64,000 nt of DNA, taken from contig NZ_STGC01000005.1 in NCBI RefSeq assembly GCF_005222805.1, positions 1,650,456-1,714,455 on the forward strand, given 5' to 3'. The translations under genes were made by a program, and so were the position numbers. Origin of the DNA: Devosia sp. FKR38 (GTDB lineage: Bacteria > Pseudomonadota > Alphaproteobacteria > Rhizobiales > Devosiaceae). Shown here piece after piece: positions 63,251-64,000 of the stretch (position 1 is the stretch's first letter; each line of letters begins with the position of its first letter). The notes beneath the pieces were generated by a model, which worked only from the letters and a program-made list of their open reading frames with translations, did no database searches and was not told where the DNA came from.

Positions 63251-63574
63251 ATGTCGCTACGCGACTCGCTGGACCTGATCAGGCTGGTCAAACCCGAAGC
63301 GGGCACCACCGCCCTTGACCACGAGATCGCAGCCGAACGCGCCTCTTCCCTCGGTGCCGCCGAAAAGCGCGTCATCGCGGCCATCGCCGCGCTGACCGCC
63401 CCAGGCGGCGATGCCGACCTTGCCCTCGCCACGGCGCGCAAGGTGGTATGGGAATATTTCGTCCAGCGCGAACTGGTCGGTTTCCGCCGTCACACCGACG
63501 TGATTCAGGCGCTCAATATTCCGCCCCAAGTCCTTGTGGGGCTTGGCGCAATGTCGGGAAAGCCCCGGTCGTGA
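63251..63574 (+). CDS. DUF6665-like helical protein
   Basis: This 107-residue protein (LDHEIAAERASSLGAAEKRV, later RKVVWEYFVQRELVGFRRHT) matches a small helical family that I associate with DUF6665, frequent in Hyphomicrobiales and of unknown function. It starts three bases after bolA and overlaps the HAD gene start by four bases (GTGA), so it is translationally coupled on both sides. The family name is from memory and should be treated as tentative. Confidence 0.65.
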   Translation: MSLRDSLDLIRLVKPEAGTTALDHEIAAERASSLGAAEKRVIAAIAALTAPGGDADLALATARKVVWEYFVQRELVGFRRHTDVIQALNIPPQVLVGLGAMSGKPRS

Positions 63575-64000
63575 CCCGGTCCGTCTTCTTCGATGTCGAT
63601 GGCGTGCTGATCCATGGCTATCACGCGCGCGCAGAACGGACGCGGCGCTGGGATGACAACCTGCAAGCCGACATGGGGGTCGATCCCCAGCGCTTCACCC
63701 AGGAATTCATCTTCGACATCTTCGTCAAAAAGGTCGTCACCGGCCAGATGTCGGTGATCGAGGCGCTGGAAAAGCGGCTGCCGTCGCTAGGCTATCGCGG
63801 CTCGCCCATGGCCTTCCACCACTATTGGCTCGAGCATGACAGCGTGCTCAACCAGCCCCTGCTCGACGTGATCGCCCGCCTGCGCGCGCGCGGCGACATC
63901 AAGCTCTACATCGCCACCAATCAGGAGCATCTGCGCGCCAGCTGGCTGTGGTCCCATCTCGGCCTGTCGCAGCTGTTCGACGACATGTTCCATTCGGCCC
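63571..64000 (+). CDS. HAD-superfamily hydrolase, 3' truncated by window edge
   Basis: The frame runs from GTG 63571 to the window end without a stop, giving 143 visible residues. The catalytic motif FFDVDGVLIHG (Asp8, Asp10) is motif I of HAD phosphatases, and LYIATNQEHLRASW is motif II, with the Thr and the helical cap in between. Its substrate cannot be read; the C-terminal motifs III and IV lie outside the window. It overlaps the DUF6665-like gene by four bases. Confidence 0.85.
   Translation, partial: MTRSVFFDVDGVLIHGYHARAERTRRWDDNLQADMGVDPQRFTQEFIFDIFVKKVVTGQMSVIEALEKRLPSLGYRGSPMAFHHYWLEHDSVLNQPLLDVIARLRARGDIKLYIATNQEHLRASWLWSHLGLSQLFDDMFHSA

Overview
The window is about 65% GC, densely coded on both strands, and reads as a chromosome segment of an alphaproteobacterium of the Hyphomicrobiales, most likely Devosia or a close relative. 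The basis is protein content and gene order: DUF3126 next to cysE, DUF1476 divergent from purC-purS, bolA shortly after purL, PAS_5, PilZ and DUF2336 proteins, bacterial transglutaminase-like cysteine peptidases, and perfect CtrA-type boxes (TTAA-N7-TTAA). No rRNA, CRISPR array or insertion sequence was seen. There is one tRNA, Leu-UAA.

Region by region. 1-3.9 kb: end of an exopolysaccharide block (O-antigen-ligase-like protein, PPP-type phosphatase, Wzc-type tyrosine autokinase). 4-12.9 kb: envelope and unknown genes (Thr-Pro-tailed secreted protein, cysteine peptidase, NAD kinase, DUF2336 protein, lytic transglycosylase, nitroreductase, two large unclassified secreted proteins). 13-15.5 kb: UDP-glucose dehydrogenase and a UDP-glucuronate 4-epimerase, which together would make UDP-galacturonate. 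15.7-20.5 kb: translation and cofactor housekeeping (arfB, thrS, yidD, Fe-S scaffold, folE, hisI). 20.5-25.7 kb: rhomboid, PAS_5 and PilZ proteins, a second cysteine peptidase and small membrane proteins, with two CtrA boxes. 25.8-31.7 kb: cysE, hydrolase, monooxygenase, Tet-type exporter, fasciclin protein. 31.7-34.7 kb: gluconate module (gnd divergent from an SDR-gntK pair). 34.7-38.5 kb: SDR, CYTH, alkylguanine repair, CsbD, RluA, RidA and tRNA-Leu.

38.5-41.1 kb is a compositional island, about 33-53% GC in sampled lines. It holds a DarTG1-like toxin-antitoxin pair (DarT1-type DNA ADP-ribosyltransferase plus NADAR-type antitoxin) and an orphan small protein with a degenerate P-loop. This is the clearest candidate for horizontally acquired phage defence.

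41.2-50.3 kb returns to core genes: gpt, a CinA-type protein, map-radC, a CelD-like acetyltransferase, ccdA, then rpe-purB with three small coupled genes. 50.5-64 kb carries DUF1344, DoxX and DUF1476 proteins and then the purine genes purC-purS ... purQ ... purL. The purine genes are interrupted by a surface-glycan cassette (GtrA, UDP-galactopyranose-mutase-like flavoprotein, GT-C-like membrane protein, acyltransferase) and by a Pr6Pr membrane protein and a DJ-1/PfpI protein. bolA and a truncated HAD hydrolase close the window.

All functions are inferred by reading motifs and family resemblance; no database search was run. Start codons were chosen by reading frame, Shine-Dalgarno spacing and family length, and several differ from the longest open frame.
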